Shown: positions 15,900 to 19,889 of the stretch, piece by piece
How positions within the stretch are numbered: the stretch's first letter is position 1
Layout: every line of letters starts with the position of its first letter
NCBI GenBank assembly: GCA_015222555.1
Contig: JADFVM010000004.1
Span: 1 to 19,889 of the forward strand
Length of the DNA stretch: 19,889 nt
Direction of reading: 5' to 3'
From: Pseudomonadota bacterium
Lineage (GTDB): Bacteria > Desulfobacterota > JADFVX01
The notes under the pieces: generated by a model
What the model was told of the DNA's origin: nothing
The model's database searches: none
The model's input: only the letters and a program-made list of their open reading frames with translations
Program-made: the position numbers and the translations under genes

Positions 15900-18767
15900 A
15901 TGAAAAAATTATCCCACCTCCCCTATTTCGTCATTTTGTTCTTCACCGCGGTGATATGCGCCCTCTTCTTCTGGAAGTACAAGGTTGATATCGATGCCGC
16001 GCTCGTCAATCATCGCGCAGTCTCTCACGAAAAAACGCGTCTTCTTGCCGATCAATTGGAAGTCGCATTTAGAAACATCTACGAAGGACTTCGCACAACG
16101 GCACGTCTTCCCGGGGTAAGACAAATCGGCCGCTACCCAGCTAACTTCGGAGGGAACTCAAAAAAAACAGTACAGGAGATCTACAACAACCTCTATTCCA
16201 ATATTTCCCTTTCCGAACTATATATCGTGCCCCTTGATTTTGATCCTGACAACGTTGACGCCGTTACCGGTAAAGGGGAAGAACCGATCGCTCATTTTGA
16301 TGAACTCATTTCCGGGAGGACAGAAGAAACTGCCAATCGAAAAGACAGACCAACATTAACTTCCATTGAAGTGGTGGAGATTTTCGAGTACCTGGAGATG
16401 AAAAAACAATTGAACTGGATGAGCGCGACCTATCCGCTGGAAAAAGATGTGTCAGGGATTTCTCATCCTGCCATCTGGAGCCAAGAAGTGATCACCTGCG
16501 ATAACAGCCGCCTTGATCCCACGAGCGTTGATGATAAGGACCGTTCCGGTATCATAGGCTCCGTGCCTTTTTATGACGATGAGGGGAAATTAATAGGCAT
16601 GGTTTCAGGTGTCATTCTCACCACCGTTTTACGTGAGCTTCTGCCGGAACGGAATTACGCCTTACAGAACTTGAGCTACAATTACTTCGTCGCGCCTGAA
16701 CCTCCCGGTTTAATGACTCAGTCATGGCCCTGGATTGAACAGGGCATTGAAGATCCCAATCTCTTTTATTCCGAAATATTTCCGCTTGAGATTCGAGATG
16801 ATCTGGGAGTCTGGGAAATCTGGGCGGGACAACCCAACGAGATTTTCTGGTCAAGTCCGGATGTTATCACGGCACGAACCTTTACTACTATCGCCATTGT
16901 TGTAACATGTCTCCTGTCCATCTCTGCAATGGTTTTTGTAAACCTAGTCCGGCGAAGTCATAGTATTGAAGAACAAAACGTGGAACTGGAGAATGAAATC
17001 CAGGAACGTAAGCGGGTTGAAGAAGCCCTGATTGAAAGCCAGGAACGCTTTAATCTGGCCGTTCAAGGAGCACAGGGGGGAATATGGGACTGGCACCTGA
17101 AAGACGACAAGGTCTTTTACTCCTCGCGATGGAAAACCATGCTGGGTTATGAGGAAAAGGAGATCGGCGACCAACCCGAGTCGTGGTTTGATTTGGTTCA
17201 TGTTGATGATCTTAAAGCCTTCCGCGCCAGAATCGATGAGCATCTGGAGGGGGTACTTCCCTACCTGGAACATACCTACAGGATCAGGAAAAAAGATGGA
17301 TCCTACCGGTGGGTGCTCTGCCGGGGGCTGGCTGTGCGGGACGCGGAAAAGAAGGCCTACCGAATCGCCGGATCCCAACTGGATGTTACAGAGCATAAGG
17401 AAGCAGAAGACAAGCTCCTTTATGACACCATGCATGACAGCCTGACAGAACTGCCTAACCGTGCTCAATTAATGACCCGGCTCGAAATTGCCATTTTAAG
17501 AGCTAAACGTTCGCCCGACTATCTCTTTGCCGTCATGTTTCTGGACCTGGACCACTTCAAGCTGATTAATGACAGCCTGGGACATCTGGCCGGCGATAAA
17601 ATGTTAAAAGAGGCGGCTTCAAGGCTCTCCTCATCCGTACGTTCATCGGACATGGCTACACGATCAAAGAACGAATTTCTCGCACGCCTGGGAGGAGACG
17701 AATTTACAATTCTTTGCGAAGAGCTTCACGATGCCTCTAATGCGCTTATGATTGCAGAAAGGATTCAGTCTTCATTGACCAAACCCTTCATCATTGAAGG
17801 GCAGGAGATTACAACGTCTGTGAGTATCGGCATCGCCTTTAGTAAAACGGGATACAGCAAGGCAGAGGACATACTTCGCGATGCCGACAGTGCCATGTAC
17901 AGTGCAAAAAAAGCGGGCAGAGCCCGTTATGCCATATTTGACGAGAAGCTGCATAAGGAGGCGATTAAACAGCTGACGCTGCGAAATGACTTGCGCCGTT
18001 CCATTGAGAATGAAGATTTTGTGTTAAATTATCAGCCCATCGTTAATCTTAAAAGTGGTGATATTACCGGCTTCGAAGCCCTGGTGCGGTGGCGGCATCC
18101 GGAAAAGGGCCTCATCCCGCCCAATGACTTTATTCCTGCCGCCGAAGAGACGGGCCTCATCGTGCCATTGGGGGAATGGGTACTTCGGGAAGCCTGCCGT
18201 CAGATGCACCTTTGGAACTCGCAACCAACTACGGAAACACCCAAATATGTCAGTGTCAATCTGGCCAGCAAGCAGTTTTCGGCAACAGATGTGGCCGAAC
18301 TGACAAAATCCATCCTTGAAGAGACAGGGATGAGTCCTCAACATCTGAAACTTGAAATCACTGAAAGCGAGATTATGGAAAACCCGCAAGCCGTTTCAGA
18401 AACGCTGTTAAAATTGAAGGAGATGGGAGTTCATCTCTTTCTCGACGACTTTGGTACTGGATATTCATCATTAAGCTATTTGCATAAATTTCCCATCGAC
18501 GTGCTTAAAGTGGACCGTTCTTTTGTCAATAGAATTGATGAAAAGGGAGAGGCGACCGATATGGTAACATCCATCGCTTTTCTGTCACAGAACATAGGCC
18601 TGAAAACCGTTGCCGAAGGGATTGAAACGAAGGAGCAGCTTGCCGTATTGAGAGAGCTCAGTTTCGACTACGGACAGGGCTATCTTTTTTCCAAGCCGCT
18701 GCCTGCCAATGAAGTTGAAAGTTTTTTAAACGCGGGGCCTTTAAACTTTACGGGATTTCTCCTTTGA
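15900..18767 (+). CDS. Membrane-bound PAS-GGDEF-EAL sensor (c-di-GMP turnover)
   Basis: This 955-residue protein makes and/or degrades the second messenger c-di-GMP. One membrane helix lies at 9-25. A large periplasmic sensor of Cache-like character follows (about 28-325; weakly matched), then a second helix (about 326-350). After a coiled-coil linker (355-380) come a PAS/PAC domain (about 384-500), a GGDEF domain (about 505-680) with intact RLGGDEF (596-602), and an EAL domain (about 695-945). The EAL domain keeps EALVRW (726-731), LEITESE, DDFGTGYSS (Asp849, Asp850), Lys870, AEGIET (Glu906) and Gln926, so it should be active. The inhibitory-site segment is displaced by about 8 extra residues. 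No clear ribosome site precedes the ATG. Confidence 0.93.
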   Translation: MKKLSHLPYFVILFFTAVICALFFWKYKVDIDAALVNHRAVSHEKTRLLADQLEVAFRNIYEGLRTTARLPGVRQIGRYPANFGGNSKKTVQEIYNNLYSNISLSELYIVPLDFDPDNVDAVTGKGEEPIAHFDELISGRTEETANRKDRPTLTSIEVVEIFEYLEMKKQLNWMSATYPLEKDVSGISHPAIWSQEVITCDNSRLDPTSVDDKDRSGIIGSVPFYDDEGKLIGMVSGVILTTVLRELLPERNYALQNLSYNYFVAPEPPGLMTQSWPWIEQGIEDPNLFYSEIFPLEIRDDLGVWEIWAGQPNEIFWSSPDVITARTFTTIAIVVTCLLSISAMVFVNLVRRSHSIEEQNVELENEIQERKRVEEALIESQERFNLAVQGAQGGIWDWHLKDDKVFYSSRWKTMLGYEEKEIGDQPESWFDLVHVDDLKAFRARIDEHLEGVLPYLEHTYRIRKKDGSYRWVLCRGLAVRDAEKKAYRIAGSQLDVTEHKEAEDKLLYDTMHDSLTELPNRAQLMTRLEIAILRAKRSPDYLFAVMFLDLDHFKLINDSLGHLAGDKMLKEAASRLSSSVRSSDMATRSKNEFLARLGGDEFTILCEELHDASNALMIAERIQSSLTKPFIIEGQEITTSVSIGIAFSKTGYSKAEDILRDADSAMYSAKKAGRARYAIFDEKLHKEAIKQLTLRNDLRRSIENEDFVLNYQPIVNLKSGDITGFEALVRWRHPEKGLIPPNDFIPAAEETGLIVPLGEWVLREACRQMHLWNSQPTTETPKYVSVNLASKQFSATDVAELTKSILEETGMSPQHLKLEITESEIMENPQAVSETLLKLKEMGVHLFLDDFGTGYSSLSYLHKFPIDVLKVDRSFVNRIDEKGEATDMVTSIAFLSQNIGLKTVAEGIETKEQLAVLRELSFDYGQGYLFSKPLPANEVESFLNAGPLNFTGFLL

Positions 18768-19292
18768 AAGCGACATGAGCGCTTTCTCGTAGGCCTCATA
18801 GGCATGTTTTCCGAAGAGGATAAAGCGCACCAGATCAATGTCGGAATGTTCTTCCAGATAGGTCATCACTTCCGCCAGGGCAACCCTTGAGGCCTCTTCC
18901 AGCGGATAACCGTATGCCCCGGTGCTGATGGAAGGAAAGGAGAGGCTTCTGATCCCATTTTCAGAGGCGGTTCTGAGGCTGTTTCTGTAGGCACTTCTCA
19001 GTATTTCCGCCTCACCTGAATCGCCTCCGCGAAAAATGGGCCCCACCGTATGAATCACATATTTTGCCGCCAGATTCCCGCCTGTCGTGATCTTGGCCAC
19101 TCCTGCCGGGCAACCTCCCAGTTTTTTGCATTCCTCCAGTATCGTCGGACCGCCTGCGCGATGAATCGCTCCGTCCACACCGCCACCCCCTAATAGGGAA
19201 CTGTTAGCCGCGTTGACGATAGCCTCCGTTGTCTCGCTTGTAATGTCACCCTGTACAAGTTCCAGCGTAGAGCTGCCGATGTTAATCTTCAT
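18741..19292 (-). CDS. Macrodomain ADP-ribose-type hydrolase (YmdB-like)
   Basis: This 183-residue macrodomain protein probably removes acetyl or ADP-ribosyl groups from ADP-ribose conjugates. It carries the binding residues of the MacroD/YmdB type: VNAAN (26-30), GGGGVDGAIHRAGG (35-48, Asp40 and His44), ITTGGNLAAKYVIHTVGP (68-85) and the phosphate loop STGAYGYP (123-130). The ATG at 19292 is chosen because AGGAG lies 7 bp upstream; an ATG at 19328 would add 12 residues without such a site. Its 3' end overlaps the end of the GGDEF-EAL gene tail to tail by 27 bp. No partner toxin gene (DarT-like) is next to it. Confidence 0.92.
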   Translation of the reverse strand: MKINIGSSTLELVQGDITSETTEAIVNAANSSLLGGGGVDGAIHRAGGPTILEECKKLGGCPAGVAKITTGGNLAAKYVIHTVGPIFRGGDSGEAEILRSAYRNSLRTASENGIRSLSFPSISTGAYGYPLEEASRVALAEVMTYLEEHSDIDLVRFILFGKHAYEAYEKALMSLSKEKSRKV

Positions 19293-19343
19293 GTTGGTCT
19301 CCTCTTTGATAAATAATCCACGGCGCAAGCAACGTTGTATTTA

Positions 19344-19414
19344 TTGTCATTCCAGGCCTGACCCGGAATCCAGATTTATAAAAGGCTGGATTCCCGCCTT
19401 TGCGGGAATGACAA
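19344..19414. repeat. REP/MITE-like palindromic repeat
   Basis: The outer ends TTGTCATTCC and GGAATGACAA and the inner CGGAATCCAG/CTGGATTCC arms pair over roughly 30 bp each (19344-19373, 19386-19414) around a 12-nt loop. The centre of each arm is mismatched. An internal hairpin TTCCCGC/GCGGGAA lies at 19391-19408. Elements of this type (translating as IPAFAGMT in one frame) are dispersed in many proteobacterial genomes (from memory). It lies 52 bp upstream of the macrodomain start codon. Confidence 0.8.
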
Positions 19415-19560
19415 TACGCCGCCGGCGATTGGAGGAATTCTAATTTCTATCTACGGTGAAAAAGGATTGAATCTCTCTACTGATAAAATATAGCTCTACT
19501 CGTATGGAATGTCAAAATATGGAATAGATAGTATATGAATGAGAGCTAGTTAGCGTCCCG

Positions 19561-19854
19561 TCAGTCGAGGGAAGCAACATACTCCTCCCACTCGATGGGT
19601 AGCATATGCTTCTTTTTATTATTACAGGCTTTGCAGGAAGGAACGATATTGCTCTTTGAAGACTTGCCTCCACGTATGACAGGTACGATGTGGTCCATCG
19701 TTAACTCTGAAGGATGAAATCTGCCCTTGCAATAGTAGCAGACGCCTTTGCCCTTCTGGTTTTTCCACCATTGGGAGTTTCTGATTTCTTTCGCCTTACG
19801 TCGTTCACGGGCTGCATCTTCTTCACTGACATCTGATATGAAAGGCTGGATCAT
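19561..19854 (-). CDS. Small HNH endonuclease
   Basis: This 97-residue protein is an HNH nuclease fold protein. Zinc-holding cysteine pairs are Cys39/Cys42 (CYYC) and Cys74/Cys77 (CKACN). The catalytic core MDHIVPVIRGGKSSKSN holds Asp54-His55 and Asn69, followed by CNNKKK. A basic N-terminal region (RERRKAKEIRNSQWWKNQ) could contact DNA. Stand-alone HNH proteins of this size occur as mobile or phage-derived genes and as restriction-type nucleases; the role here is not known. The window ends 35 bp upstream of its start, so its promoter and neighbour are not visible. Confidence 0.85.
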   Translation of the reverse strand: MIQPFISDVSEEDAARERRKAKEIRNSQWWKNQKGKGVCYYCKGRFHPSELTMDHIVPVIRGGKSSKSNIVPSCKACNNKKKHMLPIEWEEYVASLD

Positions 19855-19889
19855 AAGTACGCACTATAATAAGAGGAAAGAATCCACAC

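Noticed and set aside
16944..17468. 174-codon minus-strand open frame inside the sensor gene
   Set aside because: It lies antisense to the clearly coding PAS domain and resembles nothing known.
19213..19443. 76-codon plus-strand open frame ending with IPAFAGMT-like residues
   Set aside because: It overlaps the macrodomain start on the opposite strand and then reads through the palindromic repeat. Such frames are a known by-product of these repeats.
1..19889. CRISPR array, tRNA, rRNA or insertion sequence
   Set aside because: No regular repeat-spacer pattern, no RNA gene signature and no transposase were seen anywhere in the window.

Overview
This looks like about 20 kb of chromosome from a Gram-negative bacterium, probably a deltaproteobacterium-like lineage (Desulfobacterota in the broad sense). 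That is an inference. It rests on a LapA/LapB lipopolysaccharide-control pair, a SPOR-domain protein and an outer-membrane porin (Gram-negative envelope), on moderate GC, and on dispersed palindromic repeats of a type common in such genomes. No sequence search was possible, so the taxon is not certain.

Layout. From about 13.6 kb down to 0.83 kb, every gene reads leftwards on the minus strand with short gaps or overlaps: HIT-family nucleotide hydrolase/transferase, LapA, LapB, a TPR-SPOR protein, tryptophanyl-tRNA synthetase, ScpA, ScpB, then a seven-gene V-type ATPase set (E, DUF2764 protein, A, B, D, I, K). A good sigma70-like promoter lies just upstream of the HIT gene. The V-ATPase set is the compact seven-gene form known from spirochaetes such as Borrelia. 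No C, F or G/H gene is visible, and the K subunit has all the side chains that bind sodium in the Enterococcus hirae enzyme. A palindromic repeat follows the K gene, then ndk with its own terminator, and the window starts with a short gene-free stretch of roughly 10-bp periodic repeats.

A 440-bp divergent intergenic region (13,610-14,049) separates this block from a rightward block: an outer-membrane porin with an N-terminal coiled coil, a small exported PBP-like protein, and a 955-residue membrane-bound sensor with PAS, GGDEF and EAL domains. These three may form an envelope-to-c-di-GMP sensing module. The GGDEF domain has an extra segment exactly where the inhibitory site normally sits.

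At the right end, on the minus strand, are a macrodomain (ADP-ribose-type) hydrolase that overlaps the sensor gene tail to tail, a palindromic repeat and a small HNH endonuclease. Most of the window is core housekeeping. The parts most worth a second look are the reduced, probably sodium-driven V-ATPase and the porin/PBP/GGDEF-EAL cluster.
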